A program made the translations under genes and the position numbers. The notes beneath the pieces are model-generated. The model saw nothing but the letters and a program-made list of their open reading frames with translations. It was not told where the DNA came from and made no database searches. A stretch of DNA of 64,000 nt from positions 62,001 through 126,000 of the forward strand of contig CADCBP010000005.1 in the NCBI GenBank assembly GCA_902799705.1. Reading direction: 5' to 3'. The stretch comes from an uncultured Bacteroidales bacterium (GTDB lineage: Bacteria > Bacteroidota > Bacteroidia > Bacteroidales > Paludibacteraceae). Of this stretch, positions 45,133-55,288 are shown in pieces; the stretch's first letter is position 1, and the number at the start of each line of letters is the position of its first letter.

Positions 45133-45576
45133 TTACTCAGCTACTACGTTCAGCTTGATGTCAGCTTTTACCTCACGATGGAGACGAGCCTGTGCGGTGT
45201 ACTCACCCACTTGTTTGATCGGCTCAGCGATAGTAATCACTTTCTTGTCGATCAGGATCTCTTGAGCCTTAAGAGCATCAGAGATGTTCTGAGTGGTAAC
45301 GGTACCGAAGATCTTGCCATCCTCGTTTGCTTTTACTTTAACCTCGATTACTGTCTCAGCCAGTTTAGCCTCAAGAGCTTGAGCGTCAGCCAGCAGTTTA
45401 GCTGCTTTGTGGGCCTGCTGTTTGAGGTTCTCTGCGAGCTGTTTGCGGTTGCTTTCGTTAGCGATGATAGCAATCTTCTGCGGGAGAAGGTAGTTACGTC
45501 CGTAGCCGTCACGAACTTTAACGATGTCGTTTTTGAAACCCAGATTAGCCAGGTCTTGAATCAGAATTACTTCCAT
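45133..45576 (-). CDS. rplI: 50S ribosomal protein L9
   Basis: 147 residues, MEVILIQDLANLGFKNDIVKVRDGYGRNYLLPQ is the diagnostic N-terminal domain, followed by a helix and the C-terminal domain (IFGTVTTQNISDAL). Third gene of the rpsF-rpsR-rplI operon, 32 bases after rpsR. Confidence 0.97.
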   Translation of the reverse strand: MEVILIQDLANLGFKNDIVKVRDGYGRNYLLPQKIAIIANESNRKQLAENLKQQAHKAAKLLADAQALEAKLAETVIEVKVKANEDGKIFGTVTTQNISDALKAQEILIDKKVITIAEPIKQVGEYTAQARLHREVKADIKLNVVAE

Positions 45577-45608
45577 GTTCTTTCCTTTCTTGTTAGTGGG
45601 TTAATTAC

Positions 45609-45875
45609 TTACTTCATCATGTCAGTTACGTAAGGCAGCAGAGCCAAGTGGCGTGCTTTCTTAACGGCCTGAGCAACTTTGCGTTGGAACTTCAGAGAGG
45701 TACCGGTGATACGACGCGGAAGGATTTTACCTTGCTCGTTGAGGAACTTCTTGAGGAACTCAGGATCTTTGTAATCGATGTACTTGATACCGCTCTTCTT
45801 GAAACGGCAGTACTTTTTCTTCTTCTGATCCGAGCCTTGCGGAGTCAGATAGCGAATTTCGTCATTCTGTGCCAT
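45609..45875 (-). CDS. rpsR: 30S ribosomal protein S18
   Basis: 88 residues. Typical S18 core: [20 protein letters not shown], then [19 protein letters not shown]. An N-terminal extension of about 15 residues is common in Bacteroidota. Starts two bases after the rpsF stop codon; S6 and S18 bind as a pair in the ribosome. Confidence 0.97.
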   Translation of the reverse strand: MAQNDEIRYLTPQGSDQKKKKYCRFKKSGIKYIDYKDPEFLKKFLNEQGKILPRRITGTSLKFQRKVAQAVKKARHLALLPYVTDMMK

Positions 45876-45877
45876 GA

Positions 45878-46222
45878 TTAAGCCTCCTCTTTTTTAAAGT
45901 TGTTACGACGCTTCTCAGCGTACTCGAATGCGTACTTGTCAAGACGCGTTGTCAGGAAGCGGATGATACGCTCGTCACGACGGAACTCTGTCTCGAGGGT
46001 AGCGATTACAGCGGGCTCAGCATCAAACTGAAGGATGAAATAGAAGCCCGAATTTTTACCTTGGATGGGATAAGCGAGTTGCTTCAAACCCCACTCCTCA
46101 CGGTTCAGGATGGTACCGCCATTCTGCGTGAGAAGATTCTCGAATTTTTCTACAGCCTCCTTCGTCTGCGGCTCAGACAAAACGGGAGTTAAAACGAAGG
46201 CTGTTTCGTAATGATTTACCAT
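45878..46222 (-). CDS. rpsF: 30S ribosomal protein S6
   Basis: 114 residues with the S6 ferredoxin-like pattern: [33 protein letters not shown], then [20 protein letters not shown]. First gene of the operon; a hairpin in its leader may be an autoregulatory site. Confidence 0.97.
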   Translation of the reverse strand: MVNHYETAFVLTPVLSEPQTKEAVEKFENLLTQNGGTILNREEWGLKQLAYPIQGKNSGFYFILQFDAEPAVIATLETEFRRDERIIRFLTTRLDKYAFEYAEKRRNNFKKEEA

Positions 46223-46266
46223 TGTAGTAAAATCTTAATTTAAATTGTTAATACTATAATCCAGTT

Positions 46267-46285
46267 GACTAGTATGATGCTAGTC
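46267..46285 (-). promoter_or_regulatory. hairpin in the rpsF leader
   Basis: GACTAG / CTAGTC stem with a seven-base loop in the 5' untranslated region, about 45 bases before the start codon. S6:S18 leader motifs that bind the S6-S18 pair occur at this place in other bacteria; the bulged CCG of that motif is not evident. Confidence 0.45.
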
Positions 46286-46315
46286 TTCCAGTCTTTTTCT
46301 GCGCGAAAAAGCGTG

Positions 46316-46347
46316 CAAAGGTACTGCTTTTTTTTGATATACGCAAA
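46316..46347 (-). promoter_or_regulatory. promoter of rpsF-rpsR-rplI
   Basis: Minus strand -33 TTTGCG (TTTG 46344-46347) and -7 TACCTTTG (46316-46323). Confidence 0.8.
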
Positions 46348-46388
46348 TATTTCGCTGTTTTTTTCGATTTTTTAGCTCAAAGCGTAAC

Positions 46389-46428
46389 AAAAAACCGCAC
46401 ATACGCTGTCACGTACATGCGGTTTTTT
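46389..46428 (-). terminator. bidirectional-looking terminator
   Basis: AAAAAACCGCA pairs TGCGGTTTTTT around an 18-base loop. It ends the minus-strand unit of the 2013-residue protein and the 47-residue protein, just before the promoter of rpsF. Confidence 0.85.
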
Positions 46429-46444
46429 GATTCATCCACTCTCT

Positions 46445-46588
46445 TTAGAACACCGGCGAGCGGCGAGCCGGAGCACCAGAAGGACCGCCCGGGAATTCTT
46501 CTGCGCTTGGGGACTGGACATGCATCAAGTCGTTACAACCAAATACTACTACCTCGCAAAGAGGCATTACATATAACTTCTTTTCCAT
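46445..46588 (-). CDS. 47-residue protein downstream of the large surface protein
   Basis: MEKKLYVMPLCEVVVFGCND begins the protein; the remainder is LMHVQSPSAEEFPGGPSGAP and a short ARRSPVF tail. Bacteroidales genomes often carry such about 50-residue proteins with a K-x-Y-x-x-P-x-x-x-V-V start, a hydrophobic middle with L(M/L) and a Pro/Gly-rich end, next to surface protein genes. Its start is 12 bases after the stop of the 2013-residue protein on the same strand, and its stop is followed by a strong terminator, which supports a real gene. Function unknown. Confidence 0.6.
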   Translation of the reverse strand: MEKKLYVMPLCEVVVFGCNDLMHVQSPSAEEFPGGPSGAPARRSPVF

Positions 46589-46600
46589 GATTCTACCTCT

Positions 46601-49600
46601 TTATTTTACAAGTTGTCCATCTATTGTATAAACCTTCTCACCACGGATGATGAAAATCTGATCATTAACGAGCACTTTCTGAGCTTTCTCTGCACCATCA
46701 GCAATTACCTCATCATACCCGGTAGCGATTTGCGGGCTTCGTGCGCTCACGCGCAATCCATATTGATAAGCAGTACCACGTTCGAGCATGAGCGTATAAT
46801 CACCGTCCGAGAGGTTGGCTATTGCCTCTCCGTCGCGTGTGAGGTAAAGCGTCAAGTCACCCCGTTGTGCCAGCGCAGAGATAGTGTATTCGCCTGCGGT
46901 AGGTGCGAAGATACTGAGCGGGAACTCAGCACGGCCGTTCTCAATTTGTGCAGTGTTCTTACAGAGGTTCGTATTATAACGCTCCATCCACATCTGCGCT
47001 GCTTTGGATCCGATACCCATCTTGGCCAGATCCTGGCCGATGACATAGGTGTTGTCTTTGTCCTCTGCGGTCTGTACAATGAGCCGGTCGTTCATCTGTC
47101 CATTACGTGCAATCTCGATTACGAAGCGGCTGTCTGCCTCCGAAACTGATTTCGGTGCGCGACGGTATGCCGGCATGCCTGCTCCGCCTCCGGTGGTAGC
47201 AACAAAAGCCGTTACCGTAAGTTGCTTAGCAGCCACCTGTGCAAAGACGGGCTCAGCAACAATCATATTATTCACATCGGTCGCCGTATAGCCACCGGAA
47301 GCCGGATCATATTTCAGCACATCAGATGAGCCATCCAATCCAAGATCGGCATGGAACAATGCCGGGTTGGCAATCGCGTTCCAGTTGGCTTTGGCATCAG
47401 TGCCACCTGTTACGTCGACAGCCGTCTTTACAGTAATAATTGACGTGCCGCGCTTCATATGGAACTCAAGCGAAGGTTGTGCGGAAGCGAGATAAACCAT
47501 ATAGAGTTTACCCGGCATCATAATACCACCATTCTCATCGACGTATTTCCAAATATTGCGGTTTCCTTCTCCGTTATCATCACGGGCATATGCTACCGCG
47601 TCAAACTCTATCATATCAAAGCCAACTCCGACAGTCAGACGTTTACCATTTGCATACACACCGGTGCGAATATCAACCTGCCATGGAGCAGCTACGGCAT
47701 ACCATGTACGTGCAGGGACGCCACCTGCAGGAGCCAGTTTGAAGATAGCGTCTCCCTTGATGTCCAAATAGTTAGCATTGAGAATCTGTCCGGAAGCATT
47801 GATTCCATTAGAGGTCAAGATGAAGTTATTCACTTCTTTAGACTCATCCAATGTCACTTTAGCATCGCTTCCGCCCAATTCGTAGTCCTCCAATGCAATA
47901 GCCGTGAAGTTTGCCGTGAGGGTAATATCCTCTGTCAGCGTGAAGGCCGCGTGTGCTGCATTTTCATCTCCGTCGTCCCATCCGTCAAAGCGATATTTCT
48001 CGCTATCGTAAGTTACCGCCACATTATCTACATTCTTACCATAATCAAAGGAACCCGCGCCCGTGAACGTACATACGCCCGTGAGATTGGATTTGAGGGT
48101 TACGGTATATTGGTTCGTGGTCGGTGTGAAGACCGCCTTATAGGTAGCATCGCCCATCACCGTCTGGATTTGCGGGTCCCATGCGAACTTATAGGTAAAT
48201 TCAGCTGTATTTTCTTTAGTCGGAGTAGCGGAGCAAACCGGCGTTTCGCCGTATGAATATTCATTCGATTCAATTACACTATTGTCCTCATTCAAGAAAG
48301 TAATGGTATATTTCTTCGCTTCCTCGCGGTACACTGCTTTGTATGCTTTCGCACTGTTTTCGGATACTGCTTCAATAGCCGGATACCAACTATCGAAGAC
48401 GTACGTGTACTTGTTTGTTTCGGGCTTGCCGGCAGGATCAGCAGGAGCCACCGGTACATCTCCAACAGCTACCATATAGGGAGTGTCGTCCGTCGGTTTG
48501 AGTTTGGTTGTACCATCGTAATCATAGAAGGTAATCGCATACTCCTGCGGTTTCGTATCCACCCAAGTAGCACGGTAGGTGGCATCTCCTTCTACAGAAA
48601 TGATCTCCGGCTCCCAAATTAAAGTATGACCAGTGCGTGTCGGCATGTTTTCGCAAACCGGCCATGCGTTGTGGACAAGTTGCTGACGCTCAATCTCGTC
48701 TCCACCTTCGTTGAGGAAGATGACTGTATATTTGCGTTCTTCTTTCGTATATTTTGCTGTGTAAGTTACATTTGACGTAACTTTGCCAAGTTCCGGAGTC
48801 CATCCTGCGAAATGATATACATAATCCATATCAGGTTCAAGTATAGGAGTTTCTCCGAGATACTCAGCCATCGTTCCATAAGGTACAGAGTAATCTACTT
48901 CTACCTGCTCTCCACCATCCTCTATATATGACTTTATTTCCGTACCGTTCTCATTGAGCCATGTGATGGTGAATCGTTGCTCCATCCACTTGTCTTCTTC
49001 CTCATCCCAATAATAATAGGTGTCGTTGTTCGGGTGGATACAATGGTAAAGGTTCTCCACCTTCTCCACTTCCCACCATTGGCAATCGCTCATGAGGATA
49101 AAGAGACGACCTGCTCCGGCTTTGTCACTATAGGTATGGTCAGCGTTGCCAACCATCTTTTCGCCATCCCATTTTGCATTGACTGCTACGTATTCCGCCG
49201 GTTTGGCGTAATAGGTCGTTTGACCACCTACGATCTCCTTCATGAAGCACGGATCTTCCGCTACCTGCATCGTCGTCCATTGGTCGTTCATGTAGCAATA
49301 AGAGGTAGCTGCCTGTGTTCCTTCAGTCTCTACAAACGTACCGTCGCCATTCAGCAGTTTGGCAGGTGTGCAGAGCTCGAAGCCATAGACTCTTTCATCT
49401 TTATTTAAAACGGTATGGATAGTAATAGGATACTGGGTTCCCATGCCGTAGTCATTATGGTCATAGTTTACCAGCACGGAAGTACCGATACCTGTTAGAT
49501 TGCCGGAACCATCCATTTTTACTCCGTCGAAAGCAGGTGCATCCGCGTCAAAGATGAAGGTACCGGCATCCTCATTAGTAGAGATGATAGATGCACCGCC

Positions 49601-52600
49601 GGTGCCGTTTTCCGCCAGTCCCATGGTGCTCAAATCTTTAGACCACGAGGTATAGACGGAGCAGTCCTCGCCGGAACGGAAGGTACCATGTACAATCAGT
49701 TTAGCATCTCCGATAGCCGCGGGTGAGGCAACGGAACGTGCAGTAGGTTGCGCATCCAGCGTAGCCGAATAGCGTACTATCTTACCGAACTTACCACTAT
49801 TGCCTACATAACCTCCAGTTTTTCCATTGTACGGACTGGTAAAACTCCATTGGTCTGCATCGTAGAGATAAAGCGCTCCCTGCGCCACACCTTCTGTATG
49901 GTCGTTAACCACTGCTACCTCTGCCTCTTTATCCACCTCTACTTCCATACCCGGGAGACAGGATGTACTCTGCGTGAACTCCATATAACCGGTGAGGAGA
50001 TGAATCTTGAAGTTAGACGTCAATGGGAGTACGAAACTACGAGAGTCAAGCATTAAATTCAATGAAGTAGAAGAACCAAACATAGCCCCCGGTACTTCAC
50101 CGAGATCAATGACAACCGAACCAAGTTGAGCACCACTATTGACCTCATACACTTGTTTATCATTCTTAACGTCATAGAATTTGCGTACCCACGTATTTTC
50201 CGCATCCGCCATCTCATTCATCAAGAACATCGCAGGTTCACCTTCCTTGCCCACCACCTTAATATCGTTCGCATAGGCATTGATAGAACCCGACACATTG
50301 ACTGACGTTGCGCAGATAAGCGAAGAGCCCGGATGGTATTTCACCGGCGACTCAACGTTCTGGATAAAATAGGTATACACGGGGAAAAGGTGGGTCAAAT
50401 CACGCCATGTAGGATTCATCCCTGGTATATCCATCGCCATCGTGAAGGAGATATCTCCACCCTTCCAGTCTCCCATTTGGAACATTTCGCGAACCGTAGC
50501 ACCACGTCGTGCATCGATCTCGCCAGAAAGGTAGTTGCCATCCGCATCAGTCGTGCCATCGCCGGTTACAAATCCCCAGGCACGCAATACAGAACCATTG
50601 CTCAGAGTAATATGGCTGCCCGGCTTGAGAATCAAATGGCCATAGTTTCCTCCTGGCACGCCCATTTCTTCGCCCGCACCATATTGCGTACAAGAAACTT
50701 CAATCGTACCTTGTACCGTCATATTTACTCCAGATTCGAAAGTCAGTTTACGGAATTGCTTAGGTGTTGCGATAGAACCCGTTTTACGCGGCACAACAGG
50801 GTTAGCCGTTTGCTGCTCATCGCTCATTGGAATAAGAAGAGTTGCATTAGCAGGAATAGTATAGTAACCTGCCTGAAGCGTATAGTCATTCTCCATGATG
50901 ATGATGACCTCTTCAGCGAGGTGGTTGTTCGCATAAGCCAAAGCATCCTCCAAGGAAGCATATACTGCCTTGCCTATGCGGCAAACGCTGACATTGGAAG
51001 CCTGCGCAGCCTCTTGGTCTCCTACGAAATAGAGATATCCTTCGCGGAACTCTACACCTCCCGTATTACGCCAAACCTGTTTGCCAAGCACCGTTGTGCC
51101 TTCGGCATTTTGGAAATATCCGGCTTTGAAAGTCACTGTGCCGGCAATTAGATTATCCGGGGTCGCAAACTTACCATTATTGACGGTGAGCGAACCGCTC
51201 TTGCCGTTCAGCGCTTTTGTTCCACCGGAGACAACCGCCAGTTTCTCAATCGTAGCCGTACCGCCATTGGTCTGTACTCCGTATTGCGTACCGCTGATTG
51301 TACCGCGTTTGATAGTCGCCGTACCTCCAGTGACATTGATTGCTACTGCGCCGGAGAATGTACCTCCATTCGCGGTGAGACTCTTAGTTGAAGTCAAACC
51401 GGCTTGGAATTCACCATTCGTAGTGGTGAGTGTACCATTATTGGTAGCTGCTCCGGTAATAACCGCTCCATTCTGCTCTACCGTACCGCTTGCGCCGATG
51501 GTAAGCGAACCGAACGCACCACCTTCCAAGATTGCCTTTCCCGCTTTAACATTCAGCGCATTGGCAGAACCGCCGAAGGCACTATGAGCCACCGTTACAT
51601 TACCTCCGTTTACCGTCAGGGTATTGCTCAGCGTATATCCATTGAGGTTAAAAGTAAGACTCTTGTTAATAGAAACCGGAGAGGCATAATCGGCGTTCAG
51701 TTTGACCACATCGGTCGCAGCAGCTGCTGCAATCATTGCCGTCAGATCTCCGCGGCCCATTTCTTCTCCGTCTTTATCATAACGAACAGCTTGTCCCTCA
51801 CCGCCGCTAGTACGTGCAGAGAGATATACTTTCATCTTCACACCGGCATAGGTCTCCAATACCAGTTCTGCACCATATTCCGCCGCATTGCCGTTCGGGG
51901 CAGTAAAAGTAACCGGAACGCTAATTAAGGCATAGTCTCCGGAGAAAGAGATATTGGAGGTATTCCATTCCGTGATAGAAGTTTTCCAAGTTCCGGCAGT
52001 ACCTGCTTTGTTGGTAATCACCGGCAACTTAAAGTGCTTCACGTCATCCGCCGAACTCAACGCCCAGAAACCCGGCGTCTCAGCGCGGAAAGTAACCGTC
52101 TGCGTACAAGTCGGATTCTCGGGCGTCATGGTGTTATCACCAGTAATCTCATACGACACAATCTTCACCTTCTCGAAGGCCGCATATACCGTATATTCCA
52201 AGATATTGGCCTTTGCTGTTTTGGAAGAAGGATTCACCTTGATGGCCGCATAGGTACCACTTCCGACACCTAAATCCGTATAACCGTCCGTAAAGGACCA
52301 TCCTGTAAAATACGATCCGGCATTTGCCTTGGCGTACACTTTGAAATCCACAGTAGCGCTAATCAGACTGGAAGCCAGATAGATATCGCTCCATCCTTCT
52401 GCGCTATGCACAGACTGATAATCTCCCTCGCCAGGCTCTACCGAATGTTCATCCTCGCTCACGAAAACCAAACCGCTACCGAGGGTGGTAGTAGCCGGTT
52501 TTGCCGTCATGCGAGCCCAGAACGCCAGATTGACAGCATCTTCATCCGTCATACCCGACATGTTCACCGCACACATGGTATTCGCTCCGGAAAAAAGCCC

Positions 52601-52642
52601 GAGGAGTACCAATGTTAAACTTAAAAAATACTTTCTCATCAT
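46601..52642 (-). CDS. 2013-residue surface protein with beta-helix-like and InlB B-repeats
   Basis: Signal peptide MMRKYFLSLTLVLLGLFSGA. Residues about 330-520 form a Gly/Thr/Asn-rich run of short strands (GGTATIKRGTISG, GGTATIEKLAVVSG) typical of right-handed beta-helices. About 1220-1570 hold five InlB B-like repeats (YTVIFLNEGGDE, YAITFYDYDG, YTITFLNEDN, YTVTLKSNLTG). The rest to 1985 is a distinct beta-rich domain. The final residues KVLVNDQIFIIRGEKVYTID with GQLVK match the tail of the 17027 protein. It is likely displayed on the cell surface as adhesin or matrix protein. It is followed by a 47-residue gene on the same strand. Confidence 0.85.
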   Translation of the reverse strand: MMRKYFLSLTLVLLGLFSGANTMCAVNMSGMTDEDAVNLAFWARMTAKPATTTLGSGLVFVSEDEHSVEPGEGDYQSVHSAEGWSDIYLASSLISATVDFKVYAKANAGSYFTGWSFTDGYTDLGVGSGTYAAIKVNPSSKTAKANILEYTVYAAFEKVKIVSYEITGDNTMTPENPTCTQTVTFRAETPGFWALSSADDVKHFKLPVITNKAGTAGTWKTSITEWNTSNISFSGDYALISVPVTFTAPNGNAAEYGAELVLETYAGVKMKVYLSARTSGGEGQAVRYDKDGEEMGRGDLTAMIAAAAATDVVKLNADYASPVSINKSLTFNLNGYTLSNTLTVNGGNVTVAHSAFGGSANALNVKAGKAILEGGAFGSLTIGASGTVEQNGAVITGAATNNGTLTTTNGEFQAGLTSTKSLTANGGTFSGAVAINVTGGTATIKRGTISGTQYGVQTNGGTATIEKLAVVSGGTKALNGKSGSLTVNNGKFATPDNLIAGTVTFKAGYFQNAEGTTVLGKQVWRNTGGVEFREGYLYFVGDQEAAQASNVSVCRIGKAVYASLEDALAYANNHLAEEVIIIMENDYTLQAGYYTIPANATLLIPMSDEQQTANPVVPRKTGSIATPKQFRKLTFESGVNMTVQGTIEVSCTQYGAGEEMGVPGGNYGHLILKPGSHITLSNGSVLRAWGFVTGDGTTDADGNYLSGEIDARRGATVREMFQMGDWKGGDISFTMAMDIPGMNPTWRDLTHLFPVYTYFIQNVESPVKYHPGSSLICATSVNVSGSINAYANDIKVVGKEGEPAMFLMNEMADAENTWVRKFYDVKNDKQVYEVNSGAQLGSVVIDLGEVPGAMFGSSTSLNLMLDSRSFVLPLTSNFKIHLLTGYMEFTQSTSCLPGMEVEVDKEAEVAVVNDHTEGVAQGALYLYDADQWSFTSPYNGKTGGYVGNSGKFGKIVRYSATLDAQPTARSVASPAAIGDAKLIVHGTFRSGEDCSVYTSWSKDLSTMGLAENGTGGASIISTNEDAGTFIFDADAPAFDGVKMDGSGNLTGIGTSVLVNYDHNDYGMGTQYPITIHTVLNKDERVYGFELCTPAKLLNGDGTFVETEGTQAATSYCYMNDQWTTMQVAEDPCFMKEIVGGQTTYYAKPAEYVAVNAKWDGEKMVGNADHTYSDKAGAGRLFILMSDCQWWEVEKVENLYHCIHPNNDTYYYWDEEEDKWMEQRFTITWLNENGTEIKSYIEDGGEQVEVDYSVPYGTMAEYLGETPILEPDMDYVYHFAGWTPELGKVTSNVTYTAKYTKEERKYTVIFLNEGGDEIERQQLVHNAWPVCENMPTRTGHTLIWEPEIISVEGDATYRATWVDTKPQEYAITFYDYDGTTKLKPTDDTPYMVAVGDVPVAPADPAGKPETNKYTYVFDSWYPAIEAVSENSAKAYKAVYREEAKKYTITFLNEDNSVIESNEYSYGETPVCSATPTKENTAEFTYKFAWDPQIQTVMGDATYKAVFTPTTNQYTVTLKSNLTGVCTFTGAGSFDYGKNVDNVAVTYDSEKYRFDGWDDGDENAAHAAFTLTEDITLTANFTAIALEDYELGGSDAKVTLDESKEVNNFILTSNGINASGQILNANYLDIKGDAIFKLAPAGGVPARTWYAVAAPWQVDIRTGVYANGKRLTVGVGFDMIEFDAVAYARDDNGEGNRNIWKYVDENGGIMMPGKLYMVYLASAQPSLEFHMKRGTSIITVKTAVDVTGGTDAKANWNAIANPALFHADLGLDGSSDVLKYDPASGGYTATDVNNMIVAEPVFAQVAAKQLTVTAFVATTGGGAGMPAYRRAPKSVSEADSRFVIEIARNGQMNDRLIVQTAEDKDNTYVIGQDLAKMGIGSKAAQMWMERYNTNLCKNTAQIENGRAEFPLSIFAPTAGEYTISALAQRGDLTLYLTRDGEAIANLSDGDYTLMLERGTAYQYGLRVSARSPQIATGYDEVIADGAEKAQKVLVNDQIFIIRGEKVYTIDGQLVK

Positions 52643-52737
52643 ATTAATTGTTTTTAAAATGTAAATTCTGCCCTTTTATTTTTTTATTTAGCGCACATGT
52701 ACACCCACATACACACATACGCCGCAGAAAAGCGGCG

Positions 52738-52745
52738 CAAAGGTA
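52738..52745 (-). promoter_or_regulatory. -7 box of the 46601-52642 gene
   Basis: TACCTTTG on the minus strand, followed by CGCCGC that pairs with GCGGC to a hairpin (52720-52736). The -33 box is not distinct. The intergenic region 52643-52946 holds this promoter, the divergent one at 52857-52888 and otherwise only A+T-rich sequence. Confidence 0.65.
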
Positions 52746-52856
52746 CAACTTTTTTTAAAATAAAAAAAATATATCTGTTAAAAAGTGCCGAATTTTTACA
52801 TTCTGCCAAACAGAATTGGCAAATAATATGTAACCATGTGAATTTTCGTGCGAATA

Positions 52857-52888
52857 TTTGCATATATAATTTTTTTTGCGTAATTTTG
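52857..52888 (+). promoter_or_regulatory. promoter of the polyamine transport operon
   Basis: -33 TTTGCAT (from 52857) and -7 TAATTTTG (52881-52888) followed by CGGCC. Confidence 0.8.
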
Positions 52889-52946
52889 CGGCCAAATTGC
52901 ATAATGCGTGCCTGTATGCACGCAGCACACGCGTTAAAATAAGGAA

Positions 52947-54440
52947 ATGGCAAAATCTGAGTTTATTATTGAGGTAAACCACGTCTTTAAGCGTTTTGAG
53001 GACGGTAAGTATGCGCTGAATGACGTCAGCCTGCAAGTGAAGAAAGGCGAGTTCGTCACTATTTTAGGTCCTTCGGGCTGTGGCAAAACCACGTTATTGC
53101 GGTGTATCGCCGGTTTTCAGGTCGCCTCATCGGGTGAGATCTTACTGAAAGGCGAGGACGTGACAAAGACTCCGCCTTACCAGCGTCCGGTGAACACGGT
53201 ATTTCAGAAATACGCATTGTTCCCCCACCTGAATGTATTTAACAACGTCGCCTTCGGGCTGAAGTTGAAGAAAGAAGCTCCTGAGACGATCAAGAAGAAA
53301 GTTCGTCAGGCGCTGAAGATGGCTAACCTGACGGGTTATGAGGAGCGTGAAGTGGACACACTTTCTGGCGGTCAGCAACAACGTGTCGCCATCGCCCGTG
53401 CGATAGTCAACAAGCCTGAAGTGCTATTACTCGACGAACCTCTGTCGGCGCTGGACCTCAAGATGCGTCACGACATGCAGATCGAGTTGAAGGAGCTGCA
53501 TGAGAAACTCGGCATCACATTTATCTACGTGACCCACGACCAGGAAGAAGCGTTGACTCTTTCCGACCGCGTGGTGGTGATGAACGAAGGCAAGATTCAA
53601 CAGATCGGTACTCCGACGGATATATACAATGAGCCGCAAAACTGCTTTGTGGCCGACTTCATCGGCGAGAGTAATATTCTTAGCGGCACGATGATCCGCG
53701 ACAAGCGTGTGGAGTTCTGCGGACAGGAGTTCGACTGTATCGACACCGGTTTTGGCGAAAACAACCCCGTGGATGTAGTCATCCGTCCGGAAGATATATA
53801 TATTTGGGCGGTGCCCCAAAAGAATGATGGATTGAGCCGCCCGCCAAGCGAGCTAAATGATGCGAATGATGGAATAGAGGACGATCCAGAGGATCGGGTG
53901 CCGAAAGGTAAGTTCACGAAATGGTACGGCGAGGTACAGACGTGTATCTTCAAGGGCGTACACTATGAGATGCGCGTGCTGACACCCGACAATTACGAAT
54001 TCCTCATTCAGGACTACCATGAGTACCTTCCCGGAACGGAAGTAGGCATGCTCGTGCGACCGGAAGATATCCAGATCATGAAAAAAGAGCGCTATATCTA
54101 CAACTATTTCGAAGGCGAAGTGCTCAAGAACGGCAAGGTACGGTTCCTCGATGCCGAATGGGAAGTGGAGGAGAAACAGATTGCACCATTTGCCCCGGGC
54201 GAGAAAGTGCAAGTTCGTGTCAAGTTCCGCGACATCGACCTGCAGGACTACGAAGAAGAGGGTACGCTGTCCGGAGAGGTGCATTTCATTCTCTTCAAGG
54301 GCAATCACTACCAACTGACGATCCGAACGGATGAGGGCCACGACCTGTACGTCAACACCAATGATGTATGGGATGACGGCGACCGCGTGGGCGTGGTTAT
54401 CAAGCCGAAGGACATTCGGATTGATGGAATGATGAAATGA
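52947..54440 (+). CDS. potA: spermidine/putrescine ABC transporter ATP-binding protein, enlarged
   Basis: 497 residues against about 370 usual. Walker A GPSGCGKT (41-48), Q-loop FQKYALFPH, signature LSGGQQQR (139-146), Walker B LLLDE (160-164) and switch [14 protein letters not shown] are intact. The extra length is a low-complexity acidic loop at about 290-320 ([16 protein letters not shown]), whose DNA resembles the 8-bp repeat at the end of the gene, and a second TOBE-like module after it. It drives import with PotB and PotC at the inner membrane. Confidence 0.92.
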   Translation: MAKSEFIIEVNHVFKRFEDGKYALNDVSLQVKKGEFVTILGPSGCGKTTLLRCIAGFQVASSGEILLKGEDVTKTPPYQRPVNTVFQKYALFPHLNVFNNVAFGLKLKKEAPETIKKKVRQALKMANLTGYEEREVDTLSGGQQQRVAIARAIVNKPEVLLLDEPLSALDLKMRHDMQIELKELHEKLGITFIYVTHDQEEALTLSDRVVVMNEGKIQQIGTPTDIYNEPQNCFVADFIGESNILSGTMIRDKRVEFCGQEFDCIDTGFGENNPVDVVIRPEDIYIWAVPQKNDGLSRPPSELNDANDGIEDDPEDRVPKGKFTKWYGEVQTCIFKGVHYEMRVLTPDNYEFLIQDYHEYLPGTEVGMLVRPEDIQIMKKERYIYNYFEGEVLKNGKVRFLDAEWEVEEKQIAPFAPGEKVQVRVKFRDIDLQDYEEEGTLSGEVHFILFKGNHYQLTIRTDEGHDLYVNTNDVWDDGDRVGVVIKPKDIRIDGMMK

Positions 54441-54470
54441 TGGATTGATGGAATGATGAAATGATGAAAC
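54423..54470. repeat. 8-bp tandem array across the potA-potB junction
   Basis: Six units of GATGRAAT type: GATGGAAT, GATGAAAT, GATGGATT, GATGGAAT, GATGAAAT, GATGAAAC. The array holds the potA stop codon (54438-54440) and the candidate potB start codons at 54461 and 54464, and offers several overlapping ATGs. Confidence 0.9.
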
Positions 54471-55252
54471 TCATTCAGATATTTTCGAGTCGGAGAACGT
54501 GGGCATGGCCTTACATTCTGTTTATGGCGATGTTTGTGGTGTTGCCGCTGATTTTAGTGGGCGTGTATGCGTTCACGGATATCGACGGTAACTTCACGAT
54601 CCGCAATTTCATGAAGTTCTTCACGCATAGCGAAGCTATTCAGACTTTCCTATACTCATTGATGATAGCGGTATTCAACACCGCGATCTGTCTGCTTATC
54701 GGTTATCCGGCGGCGTATATCATGGCGCAGGAAGAATTCAAGACGCCGAAAGTGATGGCGATGCTGTTCATTCTGCCGATGTGGATCAATTTCCTGCTGC
54801 GGACGGTGGCGACCGTCGAACTGTTCAACATGTGCGGTTTGCCTTTGGGCGAAGGTGCATTGCTTTTCGGTCTGTGTTACGACTACCTGCCGTTCATGAT
54901 TTACCCGATTTACAACACGCTTCTCAAGATGGACAACTCTCTTGTCGAGGCCGCTCAGGACTTGGGTGCTAACCGTTGGACCTGTTTCTGGAAAGTGATT
55001 GTCCCGCTGTCCATGCCGGGTGTATATAGCGGCATTGTCATGGTCTTCATGCCGACCGTCTCGACCTTCGCCATCGCGGAACTGCTGACACACAATAACA
55101 TCAAATTGTTCGGTAGTCTCATACAGGACTATATCACCACGACCGACCTTCTCAACTATGGCGCCGTGTTGTCGCTGGTACTGCTCATCATCATCGGCCT
55201 GACCTCGTTCTTCGGAGATCATGACAGCAAAGATGGAGAGGGGATTGTTTAA
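54461..55252 (+). CDS. potB: spermidine/putrescine ABC transporter permease
   Basis: 263 residues, six hydrophobic segments. The EAA loop typical of ABC permeases is EAAQDLGANRWTCFWKVIVPLSMPG (about 167-190). Either of two adjacent ATG codons (54461, 54464) in the repeat array can be the start. The order potA-potB-potC-potD is the usual one. Confidence 0.92.
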   Translation: MMKLIQIFSSRRTWAWPYILFMAMFVVLPLILVGVYAFTDIDGNFTIRNFMKFFTHSEAIQTFLYSLMIAVFNTAICLLIGYPAAYIMAQEEFKTPKVMAMLFILPMWINFLLRTVATVELFNMCGLPLGEGALLFGLCYDYLPFMIYPIYNTLLKMDNSLVEAAQDLGANRWTCFWKVIVPLSMPGVYSGIVMVFMPTVSTFAIAELLTHNNIKLFGSLIQDYITTTDLLNYGAVLSLVLLIIIGLTSFFGDHDSKDGEGIV

Positions 55253-55288
55253 AGTTTAAAGTTGAAAGTTTAAAGATTAAAGTTGAAA
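55247..55288. repeat. 7-bp tandem array across the potB-potC junction
   Basis: Six units of consensus GTTTAAA (GTTTAAA, GTTTAAA, GTTGAAA, GTTTAAA, GATTAAA, GTTGAAA). The potB stop codon lies in the first unit and the TTG start of potC in the last. Confidence 0.9.

Noticed and set aside
47459..48256. 265-codon frame antisense to the 2013-residue protein
   Set aside because: No motif, overlaps the InlB repeat region, where periodic codon use opens the opposite frame.
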